A stretch of 64,000 bases of DNA, from NCBI RefSeq assembly GCF_000519045.1, contig NZ_KI912532.1, forward strand, positions 186,001-250,000. Reading direction: 5' to 3'. Under the pieces are notes generated by a model. It searched no databases, was not told the origin of the DNA, and saw only the letters and a program-made list of their open reading frames with translations. A program made the position numbers and the translations under genes. Source of the DNA: Dechloromonas agitata is5 (GTDB taxonomy: Bacteria; Pseudomonadota; Gammaproteobacteria; Burkholderiales; Rhodocyclaceae). Below are positions 33,712-43,187 of this stretch, piece by piece (positions within the stretch are counted from its first letter, which is position 1; each line of letters opens with the position of its first letter).

Positions 33712-33888
33712 TCAGCGCGGGTGCGACGTGCGGGACGCCGCACCATCGTCATCACGTTCTGCGAACGGCAGGTTGGCGGCTTCCTCGAAGCCCTTCTTGC
33801 TGCCCTTGCCATAGGCCCACCCCACGATAGCCAGGAAACACAGCAACCCGGCTACCGTAACGATGGAACGCAGATCATTGATGTCCAT
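33712..33888 (-). CDS. ccoQ: cbb3 oxidase small subunit CcoQ/FixQ
   Basis: 58-aa protein found by translating the gap between ccoP and ccoO. It starts MDINDLRSIVTVAGLLCFLA, has one span (~7-26) and a charged tail (KGSKKGFEEAANLPF). This is the typical FixQ/CcoQ pattern and position. It lies 5 bp after ccoO and 15 bp before ccoP. Its role in the family is complex stability rather than catalysis. Confidence 0.92.
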   Translation of the reverse strand: MDINDLRSIVTVAGLLCFLAIVGWAYGKGSKKGFEEAANLPFAERDDDGAASRTSHPR

Positions 33889-33893
33889 GGCTA

Positions 33894-34529
33894 TTACTTG
33901 ACGTTCTTCAGCGCCAGACCCAGGCCCTGCAGGTAGGCAATCAGAACGTCCATTTCGGTTTTTTCGCCGATGGCCGCCTTGGCACCCTTGATTTCCTCGT
34001 CGGAATAGGTGGGGATACCCCGCGCATTAGCGTAGCCGCGCATGATCTCCATCTTCTTCTCGATATCGGCCCCCACGCTGTCCTTGGCCTTGACGTCAGC
34101 CAGGAAAGCGAAGGCGGGCATGTTGGACTCGGGAACCACGTCGCGCGGATTCATCAGGTGAGCACGCTGCCACTCGTCGGAGTAGCGACCGCCGACGCGA
34201 TGCAGGTCCGGCCCGGTACGCTTGGAACCCCACTGGAAGGGGTGGTCATAGACGTATTCGCCAGCCACGGAGTAGTGACCATAACGCTCGGTTTCGGCGC
34301 GGAACGGACGAATCATCTGCGAATGGCAGAGGAAACAGCCCTCGCGGATGTAAACATCGCGACCGGCCAGACGCACGGCGTCATAGGGCTTGGTGCCTTC
34401 AACCGGAGTCGTGGTCGACTTCTGGAAGAACAGCGGAACGATTTCCAGCAGGCCGCCCACGCTGACCACCAACAAGGTCAGAACAACGAGCAGGCCGACG
34501 CTTTTTTCAATTTGCTCATGCTTAAGCAT
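33894..34529 (-). CDS. ccoO: cbb3 oxidase monoheme cytochrome subunit CcoO/FixO
   Basis: 211-aa subunit with an N-terminal span (~12-32) and one heme c motif, CFLCH (in [14 protein letters not shown], ~residue 64). The conserved [20 protein letters not shown] segment follows. It shuttles electrons from CcoP toward the catalytic subunit. Located 16 bp downstream of ccoN. Confidence 0.97.
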   Translation of the reverse strand: MLKHEQIEKSVGLLVVLTLLVVSVGGLLEIVPLFFQKSTTTPVEGTKPYDAVRLAGRDVYIREGCFLCHSQMIRPFRAETERYGHYSVAGEYVYDHPFQWGSKRTGPDLHRVGGRYSDEWQRAHLMNPRDVVPESNMPAFAFLADVKAKDSVGADIEKKMEIMRGYANARGIPTYSDEEIKGAKAAIGEKTEMDVLIAYLQGLGLALKNVK

Positions 34530-34545
34530 TGTTATTTCCCCCTAA

Positions 34546-35973
34546 TCAGGCGTGATGACCGGCCGGAGCAACTACCGGCATGTCCTGGGTCTTGCCGCCC
34601 GCCATGGTCTTGAACATGTTGTAGGCCATGATCAGCATGCCGGTCAGGAACAGGACGCCACCCAGCCAACGGATCGCCCAGAACGGGTAGGACCCCTTGA
34701 CGGATTCAACGAAGCTGTAGGCCAAGGTGCCATCGGTGTTGACGGCACGCCACATCAGGCCCTGCATCACACCGGCGATCCACATCGAAGCGATGTACAG
34801 GACGGTGCCAATCGTGGCGATCCAGAAGTGGGCCGTCACCAGGCTGGTGCTGTACATCTCGGACTTGCCGAACAGACGCGGCAGCAGGTAGTAGATGGAA
34901 CCGATGGAAACCATGGCCACCCAACCCAGAGCACCGGAGTGCACGTGGCCGACGGTCCAGTCGGTGTAGTGCGACAGTGCGTTGACAGTCTTGATCGACA
35001 TCATCGGGCCTTCGAAGGTGGACATGCCATAGAAGGACAGCGAGGTGATCAGGAACTTCAGGATCGGATCGTCACGCAGCTTATGCCAGGCGCCCGACAG
35101 GGTCATGATGCCGTTGATCATGCCACCCCAGGACGGAGCCAGCAGGATCAGCGAGAAGACCATCCCGACGGACTGAGTCCAGTCCGGCAGAGCGGTGTAG
35201 TGCAGGTGGTGCGGACCGGCCCACATATACGTGAAGATCAGCGCCCAGAAGTGCACGACGGACAGGCGGTAGGAATAAACCGGGCGGCCTGCCTGCTTCG
35301 GCACGAAGTAGTACATCATGCCCAGGAAGCCGGCGGTCAGGAAGAAGCCGACCGCGTTATGGCCGTACCACCACTGGATCATTGCATCCTGCACGCCGGA
35401 ATACATGGAGTAGGACTTGGTCAGGGAGACCGGCATTTCCATGCTATTGACGATATGCAGCAGCGCGACAGCGATGATGAAGGCGCCGAAGAACCAGTTG
35501 GCCACATAGATGTGCGATACCTTGCGGACCGCGATGGTGCCAAAGAAGACCAGGGCATAAGACACCCAGACCGCAGTGATCAACAAGTCGATCGGCCATT
35601 CCAACTCGGCATACTCTTTACCCGAGGTGATACCGAGCGGCAGGGTGATCGCCGCCAGGACAATGATGATCTGCCATCCCCAGAACGTGAATGGCACCAG
35701 CGGCCCACCCCACAGGCGCGCATGGCTGGTACGCTGAACGCACCAGTAGGAAGTGGCAAACAGCGCACAGCCACCAAAGGCAAAGATCACTGCATTGGTA
35801 TGCAGCGGACGAAGGCGCCCAAAGTGCAACCAGGGCCCAATGTTAAGTTCCGGCCAGACGAGCTGAGCCGCAATGATGACACCGACAAGCATGCCGACGA
35901 TGCCCCAAATTACAGTCATGACGGCGAATTGCCGTACGACTTTATCGTTATACGTGGTTTGCGTTCCAGACAT
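34546..35973 (-). CDS. ccoN: cbb3 oxidase catalytic subunit CcoN/FixN
   Basis: Heme-copper oxidase subunit I of 475 aa, reducing oxygen under microaerobic conditions. Twelve spans are expected. Characteristic segments include [16 protein letters not shown] (heme b His), [17 protein letters not shown] with the CuB histidine and [14 protein letters not shown] with the active-site tyrosine, [14 protein letters not shown] with the CuB His pair, and [11 protein letters not shown] with the heme b3 His. ATG 35973 is chosen because GAGAGGTGG precedes it; the longer frame to 36036 enters the promoter leader. An FNR-type promoter is upstream. Confidence 0.97.
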   Translation of the reverse strand: MSGTQTTYNDKVVRQFAVMTVIWGIVGMLVGVIIAAQLVWPELNIGPWLHFGRLRPLHTNAVIFAFGGCALFATSYWCVQRTSHARLWGGPLVPFTFWGWQIIIVLAAITLPLGITSGKEYAELEWPIDLLITAVWVSYALVFFGTIAVRKVSHIYVANWFFGAFIIAVALLHIVNSMEMPVSLTKSYSMYSGVQDAMIQWWYGHNAVGFFLTAGFLGMMYYFVPKQAGRPVYSYRLSVVHFWALIFTYMWAGPHHLHYTALPDWTQSVGMVFSLILLAPSWGGMINGIMTLSGAWHKLRDDPILKFLITSLSFYGMSTFEGPMMSIKTVNALSHYTDWTVGHVHSGALGWVAMVSIGSIYYLLPRLFGKSEMYSTSLVTAHFWIATIGTVLYIASMWIAGVMQGLMWRAVNTDGTLAYSFVESVKGSYPFWAIRWLGGVLFLTGMLIMAYNMFKTMAGGKTQDMPVVAPAGHHA

Positions 35974-36002
35974 GAACCCACCTCTCGCTAATGAAAAACG
36001 GA

Positions 36003-36031
36003 ATGCCCCTCTTCCAGACCACAAGGGGCAT
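36003..36031 (-). other. 5' leader stem-loop of ccoNOQP mRNA
   Basis: ATGCCCCT (36003-36010) pairs with AGGGGCAT (36024-36031). If transcription starts near 36033 the hairpin would be at the extreme 5' end of the message, a place where stems often stabilise mRNA. Confidence 0.6.
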
Positions 36032-36039
36032 ATCAACGC

Positions 36040-36080
36040 ATAGTATTCTAGACGACCGGAGTCAATTTGACATAGATCAA
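36040..36080 (-). promoter_or_regulatory. FNR/ANR-dependent promoter of ccoNOQP
   Basis: FNR-type box TTGAC-ATAG-ATCAA (36067-36080) and a -10 hexamer TACTAT (36045-36040) on the minus strand. A start near 36033 puts the box centre at about -40, the class II activator spacing. This is the standard anaerobic/microaerobic control for cbb3 oxidases. Confidence 0.8.
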
Positions 36081-36152
36081 CCTACTAATTATCTAGTCCG
36101 AACTAGTGTGAAATATCTACGTTTTGGCGCAAGAGGGGGTAAAAAAGTGGAC

Positions 36153-36179
36153 AAAAAAAGGGTGCGTCGCAACGCACCC
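36153..36179 (-). terminator. Terminator after ccoS
   Basis: GGGTGCG/CGCACCC hairpin (36160-36179) with seven Ts following on the minus strand. It isolates ccoI-ccoS from ccoN. Confidence 0.9.
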
Positions 36180-36265
36180 CAACCCCAACAGAGAACTGAC
36201 GCAAGGCAGCCGCCTTGCAATGCGCGAATTATTACCGCTCAGCCATCCTGGAGCATTGACTCAAG

Positions 36266-36472
36266 TCAAACTTCTTCAGCTTTTGCTGCATTCGCTTCGC
36301 CCTTCCCCTTATTCGCATCAACCGCTGGTGGCGGCTGATCATCCATCAGAACCCGGAAGCCAGGCCCTTCAAGATCGTCGAACTGGCCACTGCGCACTGA
36401 CCACCAGAAGGCGAGCGCGATGCCGAACACCAACAGCACCGAGATGGGAATCAACAGGTAGATACTTTCCAT
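36266..36472 (-). CDS. ccoS: cbb3 oxidase maturation protein CcoS
   Basis: 68-aa protein with one N-terminal span (~4-25, YLLIPISVLLVFGIALAFWW) and the conserved motif GQFDDLEGPG, a CcoS hallmark. The C-terminal part is Ala/Lys/Glu-rich. Its start overlaps the ccoI stop by one base, so the two are coupled. In the family it is required for heme and copper incorporation into cbb3 oxidase. Confidence 0.93.
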   Translation of the reverse strand: MESIYLLIPISVLLVFGIALAFWWSVRSGQFDDLEGPGFRVLMDDQPPPAVDANKGKGEANAAKAEEV

Positions 36473-38910
36473 CAGTCAGACTCCTGGCGCTGGATACGCA
36501 GCGAATTGAGAACAACCAGCAGCGAACTGGCCGACATGCCAATGCCGGCCAGCCATGGCGTGACGTGACCGGCGATGGCGAGGGGCAAGGCAACGAAATT
36601 GTACGCGAAGGACCACCACAGGTTCTGCCGGATGATGACCAGCGTCCGCTGGGCACGGGAAAGCCCATGCCGCAGGTGATCGAGATTCTCGGAAAGCAGG
36701 ACGAAATCGGACTGCGTACGGGCCAGTTGCGCCCCGCCGCCCATGGCCACCGAAACCTGCGCCTGGGCCAGGACTGGCGCATCATTAACACCGTCACCGA
36801 CCATTGCCACGACCGCGCCCGCCGCCTGCAGCTCTTTGACGCAGTCATGCTTGCCCTGCGGCGTCACACCGGCCCGCACATCCGCGATACCCAAGGCAGC
36901 CGCGACGCGTCGCGCAACGCTCTCCGCATCACCGGTCAGCAGCACGACCTGCTTGCCCAGGGCTCGCAATTGACCGACCAGGCGGGCCGCCTCGGGGCGC
37001 AGTTCGTCGCCGATACGAAACAGGGCCAGGCACCCGTTCTCGTCGCCGAGCACGACAACCGTATCGCCGCTCGCCAGCCACTCGCCGGCAGATTCGGGCA
37101 AGCTCCCTTCGGCCAGAGCGAGGGCAAAGTCCGGCCGGCCGATACGATAGCGACAACCATCGATCAACCCCTCGACCCCCTGCCCCGGTTCGCTGCGCAC
37201 ATCGACAGCCTCCCGAGCCGCCCCCGTCCAACCATGGCGCAAAGCGCTGGCCAGCGGGTGCTCGGAAGCCCGCTCCAGCGCAGCCGCCAGCGCGAGGCAC
37301 TCATCGCGCGACAACTCGGCTGCAGGCAGGACATCCACCAGGTGCATGCGCCCGGTGGTCAAGGTTCCCGTTTTGTCAAAAACAAAATGCGTGGCGCGGG
37401 CCAGGGTTTCGATGGCGTGGCCACGCGTTACCAGCAGGCCATCCCGGGCCAGCGCCCCGGCGGCGACGGTCAGCGCGATCGGCGTGGCCAGTGACAGCGA
37501 ACAGGGACAGGTCACGACCAGGACCGACACGGTGATCCACAGGGCTTTCGCCGGATCGACAAGATACCAGCCGATAGCCACGGCCACCGAAACGAGGAGT
37601 AGCGCCGCAACGAAATAGCTGGCGATGCGATCGGCCATCTCGACGATTTTCGGTTTCTCGGCGGCCGCCCGCTCCATCAGGTGAATGATGGCGGACAGGC
37701 GCGTCCCTTCACCGACCTGATCGACCCGCACCACCAGCGGACTTTCGGCATTGATCGAACCGCCCGTCACCGGATCGCCCGGTGCTTTCGGCACCGGCCG
37801 GCTCTCGCCGGTGAGCAGCGCTTCATTGGTGCTGCTCACCCCCTCGACGATGCGACCGTCCGCCGGCACGATGTCACCGGCCTGGACCAGCACATGATCC
37901 CCAACCTGCAGATCAGCCACCACGCATTGCACGACTGAGCGCTCAGCAGGAAAAGCCGGCATTCGTTGCGCGAAGGCTGGCAGCAGCTTGGCCAGGGCCT
38001 CGGTCACGCTGACCGCTTTCTGGCGGGCGGTCATTTCCAGGAAACGGCCACCGAGCAGGAAGAAGACAAACATGGTGACCGAGTCGAAATAGACCTCGCC
38101 GGCCTGCGTAAAGGTCGCCCAGCAACTGGCCAGAAAGGCAGCGCCAACCCCGAGCGCCACCGGGACGTCCATGCCGACGCGACGCAACTTGATGTCGCGC
38201 CAGGCATTGCGGAAGAACGGCGCCGACGAGTAAAAGACGACCGGCACGGTGAGCACCATGCTGGCCCAACGCATCAGGCTTTCGATATCGGCCGTCATGT
38301 CGCCGTCGGCGATGTAAACCGGGTAGGCGTACATCATCACCTGCATCATGCCAAAACCGGCCACCCACAAGCGCCACAGCGCATCGCGCCGTTCCTTGCG
38401 GGAAATCTCCTCGTTTTTCGCCGCATCGTAGGGATAGGCCCGGTAACCGATGGCGGCAATGGCAGCCAGGATATCGGACAGCTTGATGCGCGACTCATCC
38501 CAGCGGACCCGGGCCCGACGGGTGGCGTAGTTGATATCGACCGCCGTGACACCGGGCAGACGGCCGACATGCTGTTCATTCAGCCAGATGCAGGCAGCAC
38601 AGGTGATGCCCTCGAGGAGCAGTGAAGCTTCGCGCTCGTTCTCACCCAGCTCCTTGACGAAGCTCTTCTGAAATTCGGCGTGGTCGAATAGCGCCAACTG
38701 ATCGAGCACGGCCGGCATCGCTTCGCGCGGCGACTCGGGCAGTGCGTCGCGGCTGCGGTAATAATCCGCCAGACCGTTGTCGACGATGGACTGGGCGACG
38801 GCCTGGCAGCCGTAGCAGCACATCGCCCGCGTTTCGCCGCCGATCTTGACTGACAGGTCGACGTCGTCGGGAATGGGCAAGCCACAGTGATAACAGGAAG
38901 ATGCTGACAT
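36472..38910 (-). CDS. ccoI: Copper-transporting P1B-type ATPase CcoI/FixI
   Basis: Exports copper across the inner membrane for cbb3 oxidase assembly; 812 aa from ATG 38910. The N-terminus has a Cys cluster (CYHCGLPIP, CCYGCQ) and an HMA domain (GITCAACIWLNEQH). The ion channel motif CPCSLSLATP, the phosphorylation site DKTGTLTTG, and GDGVNDAPV are intact. A longer frame to 38994 exists. There is no clear ribosome site before 38910; a terminator hairpin lies directly upstream. Confidence 0.93.
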   Translation of the reverse strand: MSASSCYHCGLPIPDDVDLSVKIGGETRAMCCYGCQAVAQSIVDNGLADYYRSRDALPESPREAMPAVLDQLALFDHAEFQKSFVKELGENEREASLLLEGITCAACIWLNEQHVGRLPGVTAVDINYATRRARVRWDESRIKLSDILAAIAAIGYRAYPYDAAKNEEISRKERRDALWRLWVAGFGMMQVMMYAYPVYIADGDMTADIESLMRWASMVLTVPVVFYSSAPFFRNAWRDIKLRRVGMDVPVALGVGAAFLASCWATFTQAGEVYFDSVTMFVFFLLGGRFLEMTARQKAVSVTEALAKLLPAFAQRMPAFPAERSVVQCVVADLQVGDHVLVQAGDIVPADGRIVEGVSSTNEALLTGESRPVPKAPGDPVTGGSINAESPLVVRVDQVGEGTRLSAIIHLMERAAAEKPKIVEMADRIASYFVAALLLVSVAVAIGWYLVDPAKALWITVSVLVVTCPCSLSLATPIALTVAAGALARDGLLVTRGHAIETLARATHFVFDKTGTLTTGRMHLVDVLPAAELSRDECLALAAALERASEHPLASALRHGWTGAAREAVDVRSEPGQGVEGLIDGCRYRIGRPDFALALAEGSLPESAGEWLASGDTVVVLGDENGCLALFRIGDELRPEAARLVGQLRALGKQVVLLTGDAESVARRVAAALGIADVRAGVTPQGKHDCVKELQAAGAVVAMVGDGVNDAPVLAQAQVSVAMGGGAQLARTQSDFVLLSENLDHLRHGLSRAQRTLVIIRQNLWWSFAYNFVALPLAIAGHVTPWLAGIGMSASSLLVVLNSLRIQRQESD

Positions 38911-38912
38911 AC

Positions 38913-38940
38913 CAAAGAAAAAAGGCACCGAAGTGCCTTT
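38913..38940 (-). terminator. Terminator after the short-chain dehydrogenase, abutting ccoI
   Basis: AAAGGCAC-TTCG-GTGCCTTT stem (38921-38940) then TTTTCTTTGG on the minus strand, ending three bases before the ccoI ATG. Confidence 0.85.
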
Positions 38941-38968
38941 CGAGCCACGGGCGGAGGCGCAGTATAGT

Positions 38969-39742
38969 TTATTTGGCGCCCATGCGGATGGCACCGTCCA
39001 GGCGAATGACCTCGCCGTTCAGGTAGGCGTTTTCGGCGATGTGCCTGACCAGCGCAGCATATTCGGCCGGTTTGCCCATGCGGGTCGGGAAGGGAACCAT
39101 CTTGTTCAACGCATCCTGCACTTCGGCCGGCATGCCGAGCAGCATCGGTGTTTCCATGATACCCGGGGCGATGGTGACGCAACGGATGCCGCTACGCGCC
39201 AGTTCGCGTGCCACCGGCAGGGTGAGGGCGACGATGCCGCCCTTCGAGGCAGCATAGGCAGCCTGGCCGAGCTGACCTTCGTATGCCGCCACGGAAGCGG
39301 TATTGACGATGACGCCACGCTCACCGCCGGCATCCGGTTCGTTCTTCAGCATCGCCTCAGCAGCCAGGCGCAGCATGTTGAAGGTACCGATCAGGTTGAT
39401 GTTGATGACCTTGGTGAAGCTCTCCAGGCGATGCGGGCCTTCCTTGCCGACCACCTTCTCGGCCGGTGCAACACCGGCACAATTGACCAGGCCGTGCAGG
39501 GCGCCGAACTTGGCCACCGCCGAGTTGATGGCATTGGCCGCCGAAGCCTCGCCGGTCACGTCGGTTTCGACGAACAGCGCATTGCCACCCAGCTGAGCCG
39601 CCAGTTGCTCACCCGCCTCGCGATTGACATCGGCCAGAACCACCTTGGCGCCCGCCTCGACCAGCGCCGTCGCGGTCGCCGCGCCGAGGCCGGAGCCACC
39701 ACCCGTCACCAGAAATACCTTGTCCTTGATCTGCATTGCCAC
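38969..39742 (-). CDS. Short-chain dehydrogenase (3-hydroxyacyl-CoA dehydrogenase type)
   Basis: NAD-dependent oxidoreductase of 257 aa. Glycine-rich cofactor motif VTGGGSGLG (~13-21), VNCAG at ~87, and the catalytic Ser/Tyr/Lys in [11 protein letters not shown] and YAASKGG. It most resembles type 2 3-hydroxyacyl-CoA dehydrogenases (HSD17B10-like) of fatty acid and branched-chain oxidation; the exact substrate is inferred. An alternative start is the Met at codon 3. It ends in a terminator before ccoI. Confidence 0.9.
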   Translation of the reverse strand: MAMQIKDKVFLVTGGGSGLGAATATALVEAGAKVVLADVNREAGEQLAAQLGGNALFVETDVTGEASAANAINSAVAKFGALHGLVNCAGVAPAEKVVGKEGPHRLESFTKVININLIGTFNMLRLAAEAMLKNEPDAGGERGVIVNTASVAAYEGQLGQAAYAASKGGIVALTLPVARELARSGIRCVTIAPGIMETPMLLGMPAEVQDALNKMVPFPTRMGKPAEYAALVRHIAENAYLNGEVIRLDGAIRMGAK

Positions 39743-39863
39743 TCTCCTCTGTCTCTGATTTCAATCACCATTCCAGACGGTACCGTATGGAACAAACGAG
39801 CATGTTACCCCGGGTTCGGTCAAAGAAAAATCCCCGTGTCTTTGGCGGTGCTATCATCATCGG

Positions 39864-40871
39864 ATGATCCTGCGAAGATCGCCCAAGACCATGTCAGATC
39901 GTCTTCCCGCCCATTTGCGCCTGGCCACTATTCTGGTCATCGACCCCTCACCGACCGACCGGGCCCAGATCTGCGACTGCCTGAAGCAATTGCCCGACGT
40001 CCGCGTCATTGCGGCCGGCGAGGCCGGCGAGGCACTGGAGGTCATCCGCTCGACCAGTCCGAACATGATCCTGCTCGACAGCACGCAAAAGGACATCGAC
40101 GGCATTTCGCTGACCCGGGCCATCCGCCATCTGGAGCAATCTGGGATTTCAGCCGACTTCGCACCATGGACACCGATTGTCTTCCTGTCCTCGGTCGCCG
40201 ACGAGGATGTGCTGGCCCAAGGCATCCTGGCGGGCGGCGACGACTTCATCAGCAAACCGGTTTCCGAAGTCGTCCTGCTTGCCAAAGTGCGCGCCATGCT
40301 GCGCATCGCGGCACGGCAACGCGAAATTTGCCACGTGCATCGCCAGCTCAAGGAGATCGCGACGCTGGACAGCCTCACCGGCATCCCGAACCGTCGCTAT
40401 TTCGACGACACGCTGGCCACCGAATGGAAACGCTGTCTGCGCACCGAAACACCGCTCAGCATCGTTCTGAGCGATGTTGATTTCTTCAAGCAATTCAACG
40501 ACATCTATGGCCACCAGGCAGGCGACACCTGCCTCAAGGCGGTAGCGGGCACGCTCAGTGAGTCCTTGTTCCGGGTGGAAGACAGCGTCGCCCGCTATGG
40601 CGGCGAGGAGTTCGTTGCGATCCTGCCGGGCACCGACGCCGAAGGCGCGCTCGCCGTGGCCGAGCGCATGCGCCAGTCTGCGCTGGAACTATGCATCCCC
40701 CATGCCAGCGGCATCGATGGCCGCCTGTCATGTAGTTTCGGGGTGGCCAGCGCACGCCCCGGCCCGCACCTGGCGCCGCAGCAACTGTTGCGCTTTGCCG
40801 ATGCCGGCCTGTACGCAGCCAAGCGCGCCGGCCGCAATCGTGTCTCGCTCAGCCGCGAAACGCTTGCCTGA
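39864..40871 (+). CDS. Response regulator with GGDEF domain (diguanylate cyclase)
   Basis: 335-aa protein with an N-terminal receiver (~20-145) and a C-terminal GGDEF domain (~165-330). The receiver has a phospho-Asp in MILLDSTQKDIDG, but its acid pocket is IDPSP with a single aspartate, unlike the usual DD. The cyclase signature is GGEEF (246-250), an active variant, and the inhibitory I-site RVED (237-240) is present. It should make cyclic di-GMP from GTP, with feedback inhibition. ATG 39891 (MSDRLPAH) is an equally possible start; neither has a clear ribosome site. Confidence 0.92.
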   Translation: MILRRSPKTMSDRLPAHLRLATILVIDPSPTDRAQICDCLKQLPDVRVIAAGEAGEALEVIRSTSPNMILLDSTQKDIDGISLTRAIRHLEQSGISADFAPWTPIVFLSSVADEDVLAQGILAGGDDFISKPVSEVVLLAKVRAMLRIAARQREICHVHRQLKEIATLDSLTGIPNRRYFDDTLATEWKRCLRTETPLSIVLSDVDFFKQFNDIYGHQAGDTCLKAVAGTLSESLFRVEDSVARYGGEEFVAILPGTDAEGALAVAERMRQSALELCIPHASGIDGRLSCSFGVASARPGPHLAPQQLLRFADAGLYAAKRAGRNRVSLSRETLA

Positions 40872-41071
40872 AACAGGGAAGGGGCGAACTAACGCCAGCC
40901 TAGCAAAAGGCGATGGCCAGAATGGCCGGGTCATCCAGCCAGTTGAGCAGCGCATGCGTGCTGAGACGATGCAGGGCGACCCAAGCCTGGGCCGCCAGAT
41001 CGATGATCATTTCAGGCACCGGGATCGTTCCGCCGAGGCTGGGTGGGCAGCCGGACGGCCACCCACGAAAA

Positions 41072-41332
41072 CTACTCGGCCGGCTTGCTGCCGGGCTTGC
41101 GCCCTGGAGCCGGTTTCGGGATGTAGCCGAAAATACGGCATTGAATGGCCTGGACCGGCTTGCCGTCCTTGAAGCTGGTCACACTGCAAGTCGAGATTTC
41201 GTGCTGGGCGGACAATTCGGCCAGAGCTTCCCGGACTTCGGCAAGCGGAATCTTGATTGCATTGGCAATTTCGCGGTCGAGCAATTGCCCGTGTTTTCTC
41301 AGGTGTTCGAGAAGAAGCTGGGGTGTAGGCAT
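41072..41332 (-). CDS. Small winged-helix DNA-binding protein
   Basis: 86-aa protein. Residues ~1-50 form a winged-helix motif (LLLEHLRKHGQLLDREIANA then IPLAEVREALAELSAQHE), followed by a beta-rich segment and a basic tail (GRKPGSKPAE). An AGGAGG ribosome site lies 5 bases before ATG 41332; the longer frame to 41464 enters the tRNA. Shape and length resemble small ArsR/FeoC-like regulators, but no family can be assigned with confidence. Confidence 0.8.
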   Translation of the reverse strand: MPTPQLLLEHLRKHGQLLDREIANAIKIPLAEVREALAELSAQHEISTCSVTSFKDGKPVQAIQCRIFGYIPKPAPGRKPGSKPAE

Positions 41333-41393
41333 CGATACCTCCTTTGCCGGCGATCGCGGCCGCTTGCCGGGGGCGAGGGTCGCGAAACAGAAA

Positions 41394-41420
41394 AGCAAAA
41401 AGCCCAAGCGCAGCCTGGGC
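41394..41420 (-). terminator. Terminator after tRNA-Thr
   Basis: GCCCAGGC/GCTTGGGC hairpin (41402-41420) followed on the minus strand by TTTTTGCTTTT. Confidence 0.85.
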
Positions 41421-41436
41421 GAAATGCTGAATTGAC

Positions 41437-41512
<76 letters not shown>

Positions 41513-41621
41513 ACACGGGGTTGAGCCGAAAACCCGTTACTGCCAGGCTTTCGCCGCTTCCGAAAAAGCAGAGCGTAGAATTATAGCTTTTTTGCCCACC
41601 GTCAGGCAACGCCACTCTCCC

Positions 41622-43172
41622 ATGAATCTGCTTCGCGCGCTGGCCACGGTCAGCGGAATGACCCTGCTGTCGAGGATCCTCGGCTTTGTACGCGATTTCG
41701 TGATCGCCCGCGCCTTCGGCGCCGGCATGGCGACCGATGCCTTCTTTGTCGCCTTCAAGCTGCCCAACCTGCTGCGCCGGATGTTCGCCGAGGGCGCCTT
41801 TTCGCAGGCCTTCGTGCCCATCCTCGGCGAATACAAGAACAAACGCAGCGAGGAAGAGACGCGGACACTGGTCGACCATGTCGCCAGCCTGCTGTCGATG
41901 GTACTGTTCGCCGTCACGGCCATCGGCATCGCAGCGGCACCGCTGCTGGTCTGGATCTCCGCCCCCGGCTTCAGCGCCGACGCCGGCAAATTCGAACTGA
42001 CCGTGACGCTGACCCGCATCACCTTTCCCTACATCCTCTTCATGTCGCTGGTCGCCCTGGCCGGCGGCCTGCTCAACAGCTGGAGCCGCTTCGCCCTGCC
42101 CGCCTTCACGCCGGTGCTGCTCAACATCGCCTTCATCGCCATGGCGCTCTTTGCTGCACCGTATTTCGACCCACCGGTCCTCGCGCTGGCCTGGGCAGTT
42201 TTCATCGGCGGTCTGCTGCAGATGGCAATCCAGATTCCGGCGCTCAAGAAAATCGCCATGCTGCCCCGCCCGACGCTGAACTGGCGGGCCGCCTGGGCCG
42301 ACCCGGGCGTCCGGCGCATCGCCACGCTGATGGGGCCCGCCCTGATCGGCGTCTCGGTGTCGCAGGTCAGCCTCCTGATCAACACCATCTTCGCCTCCTT
42401 CCTCACCACCGGCAGCGTGTCCTGGCTCTACTACGCCGACCGCCTGATGGAATTCCCCTCCGGCATGCTCGGCGCGGCGCTCGGCACCATCCTGCTCCCC
42501 TCGTTGTCGCGCTACCACGCCAGCGAGAACCACGTCGAATACGGCAAGCTGCTCGACTGGGGCCTGCGCCTGACCCTGCTCCTCGCCGCCCCGGCCGCCG
42601 TTGGCCTGGCCATCCTGGCCGTGCCGCTGATCGCCACCCTGTTCTTCCATGGCGCCTTTTCCGCCGAGGACGTCTTCCGCACCCGCGAGGCGCTGGTCGC
42701 CTACACCATCGGCCTGACCGGCCTGATCCTGGTCAAGGTACTGGCGCCGGGCTTCTACGCCCGACAGAACGTCAGGACACCGGTCCGCATCGCGCTGATT
42801 TCGCTCGCCGCGACGCAGGTGATGAACCTGGCCTTCATCGGCTGGATCGGCCATGCCGGCCTGGCGCTCTCCATCGGCCTCGCCGCCTGCCTGAATGCGG
42901 CGATGCTCTATCGCGGCCTGCGCCGGATGGATATCTACCAGCCGCAACCGGGCTGGCCGGCCTTCATCGCCAAGCTGTTCCTTGCCCTGCTCGTCATGGC
43001 CGGCGTGCTGTGGTTCGGGATGGGCAGCGAAGCCGGCTGGCTGCAGGCCGGCTTCCTGGCCCGCAGCATCCACCTGGCCTGGCTGGTGCCGCTTGGCGCC
43101 ACGGCATATTTCGCTACACTATGGCTGCTCGGCTTCCGGCTGGGCGACTTCAAGCGGCGCACGGCCGTCTAA
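41622..43172 (+). CDS. murJ: Lipid II flippase MurJ (MviN)
   Basis: Inner-membrane flippase carrying lipid II outward for peptidoglycan synthesis; 516 aa. Fourteen spans are expected. The conserved opening [20 protein letters not shown] and the segments [35 protein letters not shown] and LLPSLS are visible. ATG 41622 is chosen over 41592 because [12 protein letters not shown] aligns with family starts. It lies just downstream of the divergent tRNA and leads the gene for a PEBP protein by 15 bp. Confidence 0.96.
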   Translation: MNLLRALATVSGMTLLSRILGFVRDFVIARAFGAGMATDAFFVAFKLPNLLRRMFAEGAFSQAFVPILGEYKNKRSEEETRTLVDHVASLLSMVLFAVTAIGIAAAPLLVWISAPGFSADAGKFELTVTLTRITFPYILFMSLVALAGGLLNSWSRFALPAFTPVLLNIAFIAMALFAAPYFDPPVLALAWAVFIGGLLQMAIQIPALKKIAMLPRPTLNWRAAWADPGVRRIATLMGPALIGVSVSQVSLLINTIFASFLTTGSVSWLYYADRLMEFPSGMLGAALGTILLPSLSRYHASENHVEYGKLLDWGLRLTLLLAAPAAVGLAILAVPLIATLFFHGAFSAEDVFRTREALVAYTIGLTGLILVKVLAPGFYARQNVRTPVRIALISLAATQVMNLAFIGWIGHAGLALSIGLAACLNAAMLYRGLRRMDIYQPQPGWPAFIAKLFLALLVMAGVLWFGMGSEAGWLQAGFLARSIHLAWLVPLGATAYFATLWLLGFRLGDFKRRTAV

Positions 43173-43187
43173 CCAGGAGACTCAACG

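Noticed and set aside
36256-36269. Second FNR-like palindrome TTGACTCAAGTCAA
   Set aside because: It overlaps the ccoS stop codon and lies upstream of a terminator; its right half is GTCAA rather than ATCAA. It may be a coincidence of coding sequence, so it was not listed as a promoter element.
40900-41010. 36-codon minus-strand frame (MIIDLAAQAW...)
   Set aside because: No ribosome site, no recognisable family and low-complexity context; the 200-bp gap between the GGDEF gene and the winged-helix gene is better left without a gene call.
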